Assembly: GCF_001277345.1 (NCBI RefSeq) | Contig: NZ_LIUT01000001.1 | Location: 198,938 to 262,937, forward strand | DNA length: 64,000 nt | Origin: Paenibacillus solani | GTDB taxonomy: Bacteria > Bacillota > Bacilli > Paenibacillales > Paenibacillaceae | Direction of reading: 5' to 3' | Shown here: piece after piece, positions 17,054-26,449 of the stretch | Position numbering within the stretch: the first letter of the stretch is position 1 | Layout of the letters: each line of letters begins with the position of its first letter | The notes under the pieces: model-generated | Database searches by the model: none | Told to the model about the DNA's origin: nothing | The model's input: only the letters and a program-made list of their open reading frames with translations | Made by a program: the position numbers and the translations under genes

Positions 17054-17165
17054 TTAGATAGGCGACCCAACAATGTGGCCAATTTCTTCTTTGCCGATGG
17101 ATATGACTTGGAGTTCTCCCTGTTCAGTATTTACTTGGGCACGAATTGCAGGTCTCTCTCCACAA
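17054..17165 (-). pseudogene. Possible C-terminal gene remnant
   Basis: A minus-strand open stretch of 37 codons ending in TAA reads like coding sequence (RPAIRAQVNTEQGELQVI, SIGKEEIGHIVGSPI) but has no start or ribosome binding site and lies just past the terminator of the purine permease gene. Probably the tail of a lost gene; identity unknown. Confidence 0.3.
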
Positions 17166-17210
17166 AAAAACAACCCCCAAAGCCTACGCTAAACGTAGTT
17201 TCTTTGGGGG
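17164..17210 (-). terminator. Terminator of the purine permease/deaminase operon
   Basis: On the minus strand CCCCCAAAG and CTTTGGGGG form a perfect 9-bp outer stem with an inner CTACG/CGTAG stem, followed by TTGTTTTTTT. Confidence 0.85.
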
Positions 17211-17256
17211 CAGCCCTGTTTAACTCTCATATAACTCCAATATCTCTCCCTACAGC

Positions 17257-18609
17257 TTACTTCCTACTAGGCAGCAATTTATTCAACAGAATCGCTGCAA
17301 GCGAAGCAGCCAGAATCGGCGAGCCGAGTAAATACTGTACAAATGTAGGCAGGGTGTATAGGAAGTCTTTCGGAATGAGCACTAATGCTAACGTCAGGAT
17401 CATCGGGATGGCGATGATGTACATTTCTTTTTCAGTGATTTGTACGTTCTTCATGACCTGGATCCCGTTAATCGAGATGATACCGCAGACGATGGCGAAT
17501 ACGCCGCCGATGACGGCTGTTGGGATCGAGGAGATTAGTGCAGCCAATTTGCCTGAACAGCCGAAGAGGACAAACCATCCGCCTACGGCAAGAAAGACCC
17601 TACGACTCGCAATCCCCGTGATGGAGATAATCCCTGCATTGGTGGAATAGCCGGTGACTGGTGTTGAACCGAGTACAGAAGCAATCAGGCAGCTAATCCC
17701 TTCTCCAATGACACCCCGATTAATATTCTTATCCGTCAGTGGCTTATCAATAACATTGCTGATAGCAAACCATGTTCCCGTTGTCTCAGCCAGCAGCACA
17801 AGATAGATAATGACCATGGTGATGATCGCCGAGAAGTCGAACGAAAAGCCAAAATCCTTAAAAGGAATATGCGGCATGCTAAACCACTTGGCGTTTGCAA
17901 CAGTGCTGAAATCCAGCACGCCCATAAAGTTGGCCGAGATACATCCGATGATCAATGCGATCATAACGGACGTAATTCGGAATATTGCTCCTCGCGTACC
18001 GAACAAAGAACCCAAGATGACGAACAGGATCAGTGCAGCTGCGGAGATTAGAGCTAACAGTACATTCTGGTTGATGGTCGCATCCGTCGCGCCGTAGATA
18101 TTGTCCCGAATGGCGACAGGCAATAGCGACAGGCCGACAATGAAGATGATCGTGCCCCCTACAATAGGTGGGATGAAGGAGGTAACAATTTTATTGAAAA
18201 TGCCCGTATATCCCAAAATAACCACGAGAACCGCGCCAATCAAGCTCGCGCCCAGCACGGAGCTCCATCCGAGTTCCCCGCCGCCGCTGGCGGCATAAAT
18301 CGCGACAATCGCGCCGAGCGGAACATAGGAAGGACCCTGCGCCATCGGCAGCTTCATACAGAAATACGTTTGTACGATCGTGGCAAGTCCGGCCGCTATA
18401 AATGTAGATTGAATTAATGCACTGGACTGATTGGGCGCCAAGCCAATTAACATGGCAATCAGAAAAGGAACGACATACACGTCCATCGCTATAACATGCT
18501 GTAAGCCCAGAATGGCGGATTTCCCGAAAGATAGCTTGTCGTCGGGTTGAACCGTTAGATGTGGTGATTTGGTTTGCGCTTGGTCTTGGCTATCTGCTTG
18601 TGTTTTCAC
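17257..18609 (-). CDS. Xanthine/uracil (NCS2) family permease
   Basis: About 450 residues with some 12-14 hydrophobic helices. The NCS2 signature is visible: LPMAQGPSYVPLGA (helix 3 region) and the loop SVLGSTPVTGYSTNAG with conserved polar residues. It imports purine bases by proton symport. GTG at 18609 has GAGGTG 8 bases upstream; a GTG at 18621 overlaps that site. The adjacent guanine deaminase gene (stop at 18650) points to guanine, hypoxanthine, xanthine or uric acid as substrate. Confidence 0.82.
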   Translation of the reverse strand: MKTQADSQDQAQTKSPHLTVQPDDKLSFGKSAILGLQHVIAMDVYVVPFLIAMLIGLAPNQSSALIQSTFIAAGLATIVQTYFCMKLPMAQGPSYVPLGAIVAIYAASGGGELGWSSVLGASLIGAVLVVILGYTGIFNKIVTSFIPPIVGGTIIFIVGLSLLPVAIRDNIYGATDATINQNVLLALISAAALILFVILGSLFGTRGAIFRITSVMIALIIGCISANFMGVLDFSTVANAKWFSMPHIPFKDFGFSFDFSAIITMVIIYLVLLAETTGTWFAISNVIDKPLTDKNINRGVIGEGISCLIASVLGSTPVTGYSTNAGIISITGIASRRVFLAVGGWFVLFGCSGKLAALISSIPTAVIGGVFAIVCGIISINGIQVMKNVQITEKEMYIIAIPMILTLALVLIPKDFLYTLPTFVQYLLGSPILAASLAAILLNKLLPSRK

Positions 18610-18649
18610 TCCGATGTACACCTCGAATGTTTGGATTGTTTGCTATATG

Positions 18650-20014
18650 TTAACGTGTGTGAACCTGTACTCCTTGTACCCAAACCTCGCGAATATGTTC
18701 AGGTCTTGCCAAATACATGATTTTCTGAAAAATATCTTGTACATCTTCATTCTCATCAAAAATCGGCAGCTTGGCGGACGGCAGTTTCGTATCGATCACC
18801 TGGACATCCCACACATAACCTGCTTGAATGCGACCGATCGGCAAGCTCAGACTTTCACCACCTCCGGCTGTAGCCAGATAGAATGCCTGATTAATCGTAA
18901 TGCGTGACTCTGGCACGCCTCGATCTTTTGCAGGAAGGGAGGTGTTCACACCGTCTTCCAGCATTCTCGAAGAGATCACGGCTTGTCTTATATTATCGAA
19001 GAGACTAGGCGAGAAGCCCCCGGATATATCGGAGCCTAAGCCGATCTCGACATTTTTGTCATGGAAGCGGGCAACCGGAATGACGCTATTGGCAAAATAG
19101 GCGTTGGATATCGGACAATGCGCGATCGCGGTCCCAGTGTCAGCGAATAATTCGGCATCCTGATCATCGAGAAAATTACAATGAGCCATAACCGATTTAT
19201 CACGCAGCAGGCCAAAATCATGCAGAGCAAACGCATCGTTTTTCTGGAATCGATCCTGTACATAACCATGTGCCCAATCGCTTTCGCTGCAGTGGGACTG
19301 CACATACGTATCGTATTTAGCTGCCAGCTCGCCTAAACCTTTCAGCCCCTCATCGGTACAGCTAGGAATGAATCGTGGGGTAACGACAGGAAACACGCCT
19401 TGCTTCGTAGTCTTGGCCAATTCCTGGACAGCAATAATAAATTCTTCTGTATCTGCCAGTGCCGTGGACGTATCCGCATCGCGGTAATATTCCGGATTCT
19501 GCTTGGGATCATCCATGACCACTTTCCCAACAAGTCCTCGCTGGCCTTTGCTTGCGCAGATTTGAGCTAACAACAAGCTGGCTTCCTTATGGACCGTGGC
19601 AAAATAAAGGGCTGTCGTTGTTCCATTTGCAAGCAGGGTGCTTACTACATCCTCGTAGACCTTTTGCGCGAATTCAAGATCCGAGAACTTCGACTCCAAC
19701 GGGAAGGTGTAGGTATTTAACCAATCATAGAGTGGAATGTCCAATGCCGTTCCGGATTGAGCCCATTGCGGGGCATGAACATGCAAGTCAACAAAGCCAG
19801 GCAAGAAATACTGCCCTTCTGCTAATCGTTGAAAACTGTCGCTGCCTTGATACGCATCCAGCAGGGGTTGATAGTCAGCCTCTTCTGGGGCCACAATTCG
19901 CTCAATGATGCCATCTGCATTGATGCAGTATAGATAGTCTTTCAATACTTGAATTTCTGTAGAAGATTTACTTGAAAAAGAAGTCCCTTGAAATAATAAC
20001 ATATATTTACTCAT
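18650..20014 (-). CDS. guaD: Guanine deaminase
   Basis: 454 residues, amidohydrolase superfamily. The metal and substrate motifs of guanine deaminase are in place: FVDLHVHAPQW (H78, H80), SHCSESDWAHGY, VMAHCNF, HCPISN and LGSDISGG. It converts guanine to xanthine and ammonia in the cytoplasm. It is first in a two-gene operon with the NCS2 permease, so uptake and breakdown of purines are coupled. This is the amidohydrolase-type enzyme, not the short cytidine-deaminase-like form of Bacillus subtilis. Confidence 0.9.
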   Translation of the reverse strand: MSKYMLLFQGTSFSSKSSTEIQVLKDYLYCINADGIIERIVAPEEADYQPLLDAYQGSDSFQRLAEGQYFLPGFVDLHVHAPQWAQSGTALDIPLYDWLNTYTFPLESKFSDLEFAQKVYEDVVSTLLANGTTTALYFATVHKEASLLLAQICASKGQRGLVGKVVMDDPKQNPEYYRDADTSTALADTEEFIIAVQELAKTTKQGVFPVVTPRFIPSCTDEGLKGLGELAAKYDTYVQSHCSESDWAHGYVQDRFQKNDAFALHDFGLLRDKSVMAHCNFLDDQDAELFADTGTAIAHCPISNAYFANSVIPVARFHDKNVEIGLGSDISGGFSPSLFDNIRQAVISSRMLEDGVNTSLPAKDRGVPESRITINQAFYLATAGGGESLSLPIGRIQAGYVWDVQVIDTKLPSAKLPIFDENEDVQDIFQKIMYLARPEHIREVWVQGVQVHTR

Positions 20015-20093
20015 GGTTACCGCCTTAATGTTCGTTTTTTGAAGTGTAGTTGTAATTATAGACCGTCAAAAAAGATAAGTCCATACCCTAAAG

Positions 20094-20111
20094 GCGAATA
20101 GAAACATTCGC
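20094..20111. promoter_or_regulatory. Inverted repeat upstream of guanine deaminase
   Basis: GCGAAT-N6-ATTCGC, about 80 bases upstream of the start. A sequence close to the PurR box (AAAAACGAACATT) also lies 20-30 bases before the start on the minus strand. Either could control the purine operon; both are read by eye only. Confidence 0.3.
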
Positions 20112-20150
20112 TAAGTCAGAAACATCCATTATTCACAATGAAGATATAAA

Positions 20151-20186
20151 AAAACTAGCAGAAGCATAACAGCTCCTGCTAGTTTT
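20151..20186 (-). terminator. Terminator of the LCP-family gene
   Basis: Minus strand AAAACTAGCAG, a 14-base loop and CTGCTAGTTTT, an 11-bp perfect stem running into TTTTTTTATATC. Confidence 0.85.
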
Positions 20187-20224
20187 AAAGTTCTATACAA
20201 ATCGAATCTCTTTAATATGCGGTC

Positions 20225-21241
20225 CTAGTTCATATCTTTAGGATGAATAAGATCTTGTTTATTAATATCCCCGTTTAACCAATTAGAAATCAGGTTTTGT
20301 GTGTATTCTAAATCCTCTGAATCAATGTCGTAGTACCAGGTGGAGCCCCTCATTTTCCCATTACCTTGTAACATATAACTCTCAAAATCAGGCAGTGTAT
20401 CATTTAAATACATGGTTTCAGCCAATTCTAATATATGATCAGGGTTCATGTTTGTGGAGAAGTTGGAACCAACAATTTCGATTAATTCAGGAACTTTGGT
20501 GATATTTTTTAATTCCAGAATCTTCTCCATAAAGGCTTTTATAAAAATACGTTGACGCTCCGTACGTTTAAAATCGGAATCTTCACGGTAACGGACGTAG
20601 CTTAAGGCTTCGTGGCCCGAATATATCGGTTTATTAGGTTCGATCCTTAATTTTTCATGCTGTGGATTTTTATTCTCTATTAATTTGGTTATCGGAAGCT
20701 TTACTCCTCCCACGGCGTCAACGACGTCGATAACTCCATTAAAGTTTACCGTCCCGTAAAAATCCACTCTATTATTTAGTAGATTCTCCACTGTATCTAT
20801 ACTCATTTTTTCTCCCCCATGAGCATAGGCAGAGTTGATCTTTGATGTGACATCCCTCCCAATAATGTCGGTATACGTGTCTCGGGGAATGGATACCAGT
20901 AATGCTTTGTTATCCTTGGGCCGGATGACAGAATATATGATCGTATCGGATCTGCTAGGCTCTTGATCACGCTGATCAATCCCAAGCAGAAGGATGGAAA
21001 AAGGCTGGCCCTCTAAAACGGGTGTATCTTCCTTCTCATCACCAATTGGTTTGTAAGACCTGTCTAATGTGGTTTTAACATCCTTTTTAAGTAGTGTATT
21101 AAATGCAAACAACGATAGTTCTTTTCTGAAGAGAAACCCGGCACCAGCTAGGAAAAGAATGATGAGCGATATGCTAATCCATTTCTTTTTACTATTCTTA
21201 CTATTGTTTTTCTTGCTTCTTCTAAGTCTCCTTGCCTCCAT
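20225..21241 (-). CDS. LytR-CpsA-Psr (LCP) family wall polymer ligase
   Basis: 338 residues. A basic N-terminal tail (RRLRRSKKNNSKNSKKK), one membrane anchor (about 22-40) and an extracellular LCP domain. It starts at FSILLLGIDQRD, has SRSDTIIYSVIRPKDNKALL, SIPRDTYTDI and a YVRYREDSDFKRTERQR stretch, whose arginines and aspartates bind the polyprenyl-pyrophosphate substrate. The family transfers wall teichoic acid or similar glycans to peptidoglycan. Single-gene unit. Confidence 0.88.
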   Translation of the reverse strand: MEARRLRRSKKNNSKNSKKKWISISLIILFLAGAGFLFRKELSLFAFNTLLKKDVKTTLDRSYKPIGDEKEDTPVLEGQPFSILLLGIDQRDQEPSRSDTIIYSVIRPKDNKALLVSIPRDTYTDIIGRDVTSKINSAYAHGGEKMSIDTVENLLNNRVDFYGTVNFNGVIDVVDAVGGVKLPITKLIENKNPQHEKLRIEPNKPIYSGHEALSYVRYREDSDFKRTERQRIFIKAFMEKILELKNITKVPELIEIVGSNFSTNMNPDHILELAETMYLNDTLPDFESYMLQGNGKMRGSTWYYDIDSEDLEYTQNLISNWLNGDINKQDLIHPKDMN

Positions 21242-21388
21242 GAAACCTACAACTCCTCAAAAAAATAATGGTACACAAGAAACGGACAGCGTGTATTACG
21301 AGGACTAGTTACTCCCCATAGGAATCCTCTCTATTTACATTATTCGATATATTAGGAGCCTGCTCTCTTGGTTCTATCCCTATTTTAG

Positions 21389-21766
21389 TGGAATTACCAA
21401 AAAAATCAACAAGCTTTAACATTTGACGACCTATCCACCTATTTACTAAAGCCATATCTTATTCGCCCTCCATACGGTTTTATTAATGAAAAACAGCTTC
21501 GTTGGGTCCGCGACAACCATTATAAAGTGATCAACTGGAATGTAGATTCGCTCGATTGGAAGGGGCTTGGCAAGGAGGAGGTCAGCCGAAATGTTCTTAG
21601 TCAAATCGGTCCTGGGGCTATTGTGTTGATGCATGCAGGCGGCGGTAGAGGCTCCGAACTTAATGGAACGGTTCAAGCTCTCCCGCGGCTGATTGATACG
21701 ATCAGGGACCGGGGCTACCAGCTGGTAACTCTTCCTCAGATGATGAGAAGCCCACTCGGCAAATGA
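21389..21766 (+). pseudogene. Polysaccharide deacetylase remnant (NodB domain)
   Basis: The frame ending at 21766 reads ALTFDD (start of a NodB domain) and then jumps within about 10 residues to LIRPPYGFINEKQLRW, then VINWNVDSLDW, PGAIVLMHAGGG and TIRDRGYQLVTLPQMM, the end of the domain. The middle, with the zinc-binding H-x3-H, is missing, and an upstream TAG closes the frame; a different frame just before (SWFYPYFSGITKKINKL) looks like the old N-terminal part. So an internal deletion and a frame change destroyed the enzyme. Confidence 0.75.
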
Positions 21767-21832
21767 AATGCAGACAGCGAGCTGCGGATAGGATTTCGTT
21801 CATCCATTTTGCTTAAGGAAGGAGAGGGTGGT

Positions 21833-22333
21833 ATGGATATTCGGGCAAGATTGCGTCTATTGGGGTACAGGAACCATTCACTTTCCCAGGCATTACTGTT
21901 ATTTAGAAAGGATTTTAATGTTAAAGGGAGTACAGCCCAGTCTTTCAGGAGATTAAGGGAACTAACGGATCGCTCTCCTACAATAGAGATGCTGGCAAGG
22001 GTTATTTATAGTGAATCAAGAACAGAGCCGTATCGAGGACAAGTTGCCGTTGGAGCGGTCGTACTCAATCGATTGAATTCCGGTCAATTTCCAAACTCGT
22101 TAAGGAGGGTGATTACGCAGCCGTTAGCTTTTTCAGTTATAGATACGGGCACCTTCTGGCTTCGTCCAAATGCAAGCGCCTATAAGACGGCAAGGGAGGC
22201 GCTCCGCGGTAAAGATCCAACGGGGGGATGTCTGTACTTTTTTAATCCGGATAAGTCAACCTCCCTCTGGATTCGTAAACTAAAGCCTAGAATGAAGATA
22301 GGCCGGCATGTGTTTGCGAAAGATCTGATTTAG
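21833..22333 (+). CDS. SleB/CwlJ-type cell wall hydrolase
   Basis: 166 residues from the ATG after GGAGAGGGTGG. The hydrolase-2 domain (about 45-160) has IEMLARVIYSESRTEPYRGQ with the catalytic glutamate, then VAVGAVVLNRLNSGQFP and CLYFFNP, all typical of spore-cortex lytic enzymes. The family cleaves muramic-lactam cortex peptidoglycan in germination. There is no signal peptide, as in CwlJ. It lies just before the RiPP operon, with no link apparent. Confidence 0.85.
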   Translation: MDIRARLRLLGYRNHSLSQALLLFRKDFNVKGSTAQSFRRLRELTDRSPTIEMLARVIYSESRTEPYRGQVAVGAVVLNRLNSGQFPNSLRRVITQPLAFSVIDTGTFWLRPNASAYKTAREALRGKDPTGGCLYFFNPDKSTSLWIRKLKPRMKIGRHVFAKDLI

Positions 22334-22357
22334 TTATGAAGACAGATGAAGACCTGC

Positions 22358-22442
22358 CTGCGGGAAAGCTCGAGCACCGCAAGGTGGGATTGCGGTATTG
22401 CGGACACCTGGTTTGCGGAGTTGTTGCGGTGAAATAACGCAA
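22358..22442. promoter_or_regulatory. Cluster of ComA-like half-sites upstream of the RiPP operon
   Basis: Within 85 bases lie CTGCGG (22358), CCGCAA (22377-22382), TTGCGG at 22390, 22398, 22413 and 22424, and ACGCAA (22437-22442). TTGCGG/CCGCAA is the half-site of the ComA box of Bacillus subtilis (TTGCGG-N4-CCGCAA). The spacing here differs from the canonical box. A comA homologue is at 40628. The first gene of the operon starts at 22635, leaving a 190-base A-rich leader without evident structure. Binding is inferred. Confidence 0.6.
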
Positions 22443-22634
22443 TATGATTGTGGGATTACGTATATGGGTTTTCGGTGTAAAACTGGAAAAAATAGCTTAA
22501 GATTAGATCAAGGAAAACAACGAGAGACAAACGGCAACAGACGAGAACAAGAAACGAGAACATTTAAATAAGGCAACAAGAAAATAAACAAGAACAAGTC
22601 GAGCAGGCTGAACTGCCTGAAAGGAGATGAGAAA

Positions 22635-25094
22635 GTGTTGAAGCTGTCATTCGGAAATGGAGTTACCCTGGCTTACTTTGAACATCATCCTACACGATTA
22701 TTTACTGCAAGCGACCAACTGGACTGCCGGTATGTCAGAGCTTACTTCAAGCAGCAAGGGGCAACGGCTGCACAATATGTGGAATCGAACCTTTCGAATA
22801 TATATGATGCCGCGGAGGACTTGATTGCACTCGGAAATGACCGGATCGCACTTTACATCACCGCAGCGAACTTTCGGTTATGCGACAGACTAACCACGGT
22901 GCTAAAGGAGCTGGATGACAGCACTCACATCGTATGGTTTGGGGGATATGTCTCGGTCCAGGGAAAAAAGCTGTTAGATCGGATACAAGCAGACGGCATC
23001 ATCCAACAGGAGCCTGAGCAAGTCATATATGCATTATCCGAAACGGAGCCGGAAGAGTGGAGCGATATCGCAGGATTTCTAGGCAGGAACGAGGCCGTTG
23101 GTCATCCAGACACGGTGGAAACATATCATTCACCTTCCGTATACGAACTCGATCAATACGAGGGCATTTGGGAAGAAGCGGCTCAAGCAAGGCAGACCCC
23201 GATCTATACCGTCAAGTGTGCGGACACTCTGGAGCGGGACAATGCAAGAGGCGGGCTGCGAATTCATTCGCCTGGCAGATTCCAGCAGGATCTGGAACTG
23301 GCCATCCAGGCAGCTACTCGAACCGCAGGATCCGAAGTGACGCTTCAGATTGCAGGGTTCCATCTGCTTCATGACCGAACCATAAGGAGCGAAATTCTTG
23401 AAGCTATGGAGCGGATGAAGGGGAGTACCGGCTATCAGATCGAGGTGGAATATGAATGGGTAGTGAAGGAAGGGATATGGCAGCAGCTCTTGCAAGCCGG
23501 AATTACAGAGATCGCTATCCGAATCCCGCTGCTCTTGACTGAGCAGCAGGCCCAGGAAGGAATTTCACTGGCGGATACGCTTCAAGATTCCCAAGTGCCA
23601 GATCAGAGACTAAACGTAACGGTGACACTGACTGACTATGCTGCATCTCATGACCTTACCGCTGATTCCCAGTATACTGCGAGGCTGTTGTCAGCCTGGA
23701 CAGCGAACAAGTTTATCGATGCTAATCATGTCCGGATCGAGCCGGATCAGCCAGGCCGGGAGCAAGAACGAGTGATTTTACCCGAACCAATACGATCTTA
23801 TTTACTGAAGTATGCTGCTGATGAGCCGCAACCGGCGCTGATGAATGGATATATAGCGTTTATGACAGGACATTATCCTGGTTCATCGACAGGCGGATGC
23901 GTGAAGCATATCGGGTATACAGAGGGATCTTGGAATCCATCCTCGGTTCATCGCTTGGGGGAGTATTCCGGAGTAAATAGTGCACTCTTATTTGAAAATA
24001 ACCAAGTAAATAGGGAAGAAAAGAATGATATAGTCTACGCTGACCAAGACGGGGTGTGGAAGCAGCACAATGAGCTGTTCGATGAGCTCGTGCAGACTAC
24101 AGAACAACAACAATATTACTTGTCCAATGCACACCAGATTGTACCTCTTGAGGAATGTACATATGAGCTGCAGATGAATGATTTTCTTCAAATCGAGCCT
24201 ATGCACATTCGCCGAATGGACTATTTGAAAGCCGCTCAATCAGAGCCGAATGGCGACGAGGTCGGGCTGCAGTTCCTGGAAATAACCTCAGAAGAAGACT
24301 TGGAGCTGTTTCTGAACGATGTGGATCATTTTAGCCGCCAGGGAAAATTTAAGCACGGTTTCGAGATCCAGTCCTATATTGTCGACAGCTGCCGCTGGTC
24401 AGGAGCACATCATTGCCGGGCAAGGGAGCTGCCAAGGATGTTCGTGGATGGTCAGGACCAAATCTCGGCATGCCGAGGCTGTCCGTCAATCGGAGATATG
24501 TACGATTCGCTGGATAGTTTGCTGACACAAGTATCTGTGGTTAGTGACCAGGAACAGCTGCTTAGGGGCTGCCAAACCTGTGACATCCGTGATACGTGCT
24601 CAAAGTGCAGCTTCTTGCCAAGCTATATGAATCGTCAGCAATACTGCGATTTACGCAGGAAACATGTCATGCTTCATCGCTATATGCAAATGGTGCAATT
24701 ATTCAAGGTCTTAAGGAAATATACACAAGCCCTCCATGGAATCGGCATTCAGGACATCAAGGTGTCATTACCGACTGTAACGCATCTGTGGCCGAACCAT
24801 AGCGGGGTGGAGGGAGCAGCCAACTCTTTGGTGCAAGATACTGTATTTCTGTTCTACATGCAGGATCAACCGATGCTGTTCCACTCCGTGAGTCAAAAAA
24901 TATTGAAGCTCAACGAATTAACCTCGCTCATTCTGGAGGGGTTCATGGCCGGAGCGGATGAAGTGGAGCTAATCCGGTACATTACCGAGAAATACCAGGT
25001 TGAAACCGAGTACGCAGCATCAGCTGTATCACAGGCCGAGGCGATGTTTGCACGGGAAGGCTGTTTGAAGAAAATGTCGGCTAAAGCCGGTTGA
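22635..25094 (+). CDS. B12/radical-SAM-like RiPP protein without the CX3CX2C motif
   Basis: 819 residues, GTG start 8 bases after GGAG. Residues about 30-135 follow the cobalamin-binding Rossmann pattern of B12-radical-SAM enzymes (IALYITAANFRLCDRLTTVL, then IVWFGGYVSVQGKKLL). Residues about 190-400 resemble a TIM-barrel half, but no CX3CX2C triad is present, so ordinary radical-SAM cleavage is unlikely. A cysteine-rich SPASM-like part follows (about 575-665: CRGC, then CQTCDIRDTCSKC). The end (about 740-812; KILKLNELTSLILEGF, EVELIRYITEKY) is a PqqD-like leader-recognition domain. Likely a precursor-binding scaffold or an atypical maturase. First gene of the operon; stop adjoins the aminotransferase. 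Confidence 0.65.
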   Translation: MLKLSFGNGVTLAYFEHHPTRLFTASDQLDCRYVRAYFKQQGATAAQYVESNLSNIYDAAEDLIALGNDRIALYITAANFRLCDRLTTVLKELDDSTHIVWFGGYVSVQGKKLLDRIQADGIIQQEPEQVIYALSETEPEEWSDIAGFLGRNEAVGHPDTVETYHSPSVYELDQYEGIWEEAAQARQTPIYTVKCADTLERDNARGGLRIHSPGRFQQDLELAIQAATRTAGSEVTLQIAGFHLLHDRTIRSEILEAMERMKGSTGYQIEVEYEWVVKEGIWQQLLQAGITEIAIRIPLLLTEQQAQEGISLADTLQDSQVPDQRLNVTVTLTDYAASHDLTADSQYTARLLSAWTANKFIDANHVRIEPDQPGREQERVILPEPIRSYLLKYAADEPQPALMNGYIAFMTGHYPGSSTGGCVKHIGYTEGSWNPSSVHRLGEYSGVNSALLFENNQVNREEKNDIVYADQDGVWKQHNELFDELVQTTEQQQYYLSNAHQIVPLEECTYELQMNDFLQIEPMHIRRMDYLKAAQSEPNGDEVGLQFLEITSEEDLELFLNDVDHFSRQGKFKHGFEIQSYIVDSCRWSGAHHCRARELPRMFVDGQDQISACRGCPSIGDMYDSLDSLLTQVSVVSDQEQLLRGCQTCDIRDTCSKCSFLPSYMNRQQYCDLRRKHVMLHRYMQMVQLFKVLRKYTQALHGIGIQDIKVSLPTVTHLWPNHSGVEGAANSLVQDTVFLFYMQDQPMLFHSVSQKILKLNELTSLILEGFMAGADEVELIRYITEKYQVETEYAASAVSQAEAMFAREGCLKKMSAKAG

Positions 25095-25111
25095 AAGGAA
25101 GGAGTTGCCCT

Positions 25112-26443
25112 ATGTTAACCACAAGCGCAGTGTCTTCGTATCCAATGGTTCATCCCTTAAAGGATGTGCGAGTGGGAGAGGAAATAACACCGCTCGCGGT
25201 CGGAGACGGAATCTATGTGCAGGATACGAATGGAAAAACGTATATGGATGGAATAAGCGGACTATGGAATATATCGCTGGGGTACCAACACCCGGACATT
25301 CGGCAAGCTATTGTGGACCAATTGGATGCGATTCCGTACGTCAATCCGGTAGACCAGAGCAATCCGACAACGCTGGAGTTCGCCGAAACACTGCTCAGTA
25401 TTACCCCACCACAACTGTCAAAGGTGGCGTATACCTGCACGGGTTCCGAATCCGTGGAGCTGGCAATCAAACTCATACGCAAATATTATTCTCTTCGCAA
25501 CCAGCCAGGCAAAACCTTGATTGTTGTCATGGATAAATCCTATCACGGCAGCTATTACGGCTCGATGAGTGCGAGCGGAATCGATCAGGAAATTTCCGAG
25601 AGCTATGGACCCAAAGTGCCGGGGTTCCACTTCCATCCCGTACCGGTGTGCAGCCATTGCACCCCAGGTCATATATCGGATGAATGCCTCGACCAGAAAA
25701 TACTGCAGCTGGAGCAGCTCTTCGAACAGAAAGGGTCTGAAATTGCCGGCATCCTGTTAGAGCCTATCATTGGTTCTGGTGGAATTATACCCTTGCCTGA
25801 CCGGTATCTCCACAAGGTTCAGGAATTGTGCCGGAAGCACGATACATTGCTGGTATTTGATGAAGTTGCGACCGGGATGGGGCGTACAGGTAAGATGTTT
25901 GGCTTCGAGCATAGCGGTGTCGTTCCCGACATTCTATGTCTGTCCAAAGGGATTAACAGCGGATATTTACCGCTGGGAGCGACCTTGTTCAGCGATTCGA
26001 TTCAGCAAGCTTTTGCTTCTGCCGGATCTCATATAGAGCATCTATCTACACAGAACGGTAACCCGATTGCTTGTGCTGCCGGTATTGCAACAGTGAAAGT
26101 GCTCCAGCAGCCGGGAATGCTGGAATCCATTGAACGAAAGGGAATGCAGCTTCGTCTGTCTCTTGAGCAAGCCCTAGGTAACCATTCGTTATTCCTGGAG
26201 GTCCGGGGTAGAGGCCTCATGGTAGGGGTAGCCCTGACGGCAGACAAGGAAACAGGGGCATGCCTTCCGCCCGAAAGACTCGCAGAAATTGTGAGCAAGC
26301 TGAAACGCCGGGGGCTCATCGTATATCCGTTTAACACCCCAAATTTAACAACCGGATTTCATCTCTTCCCACCCTTCATCATTCAAGAGCATGAGGTGGA
26401 GAAGATGGTGCAGTTGATCAAAAAGGTGCTTGAAGGGAGGTGA
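25112..26443 (+). CDS. Class III PLP-dependent aminotransferase (daptide-type)
   Basis: 443 residues from the ATG after GGAG; the frame start at 25091 overlaps the previous stop and lacks spacing. Fold-type I class III motifs: ISGLWNISLGYQHP, YTCTGSESVELAIKLIR, YHGSYYGSMSASG, LLVFDEVATGMGRTG and the PLP lysine K279 in CLSKGINSGYLPLG. In daptide pathways such an enzyme aminates the ketone left after oxidative decarboxylation of the C-terminal threonine. Here all six precursors downstream end in threonine, which fits. The role is by analogy. Confidence 0.85.
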   Translation: MLTTSAVSSYPMVHPLKDVRVGEEITPLAVGDGIYVQDTNGKTYMDGISGLWNISLGYQHPDIRQAIVDQLDAIPYVNPVDQSNPTTLEFAETLLSITPPQLSKVAYTCTGSESVELAIKLIRKYYSLRNQPGKTLIVVMDKSYHGSYYGSMSASGIDQEISESYGPKVPGFHFHPVPVCSHCTPGHISDECLDQKILQLEQLFEQKGSEIAGILLEPIIGSGGIIPLPDRYLHKVQELCRKHDTLLVFDEVATGMGRTGKMFGFEHSGVVPDILCLSKGINSGYLPLGATLFSDSIQQAFASAGSHIEHLSTQNGNPIACAAGIATVKVLQQPGMLESIERKGMQLRLSLEQALGNHSLFLEVRGRGLMVGVALTADKETGACLPPERLAEIVSKLKRRGLIVYPFNTPNLTTGFHLFPPFIIQEHEVEKMVQLIKKVLEGR

Positions 26444-26449
26444 TTATGG

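Noticed and set aside
20015..20150. Purine riboswitch upstream of guanine deaminase
   Set aside because: The conserved core and paired loops of the purine aptamer could not be found in this leader.
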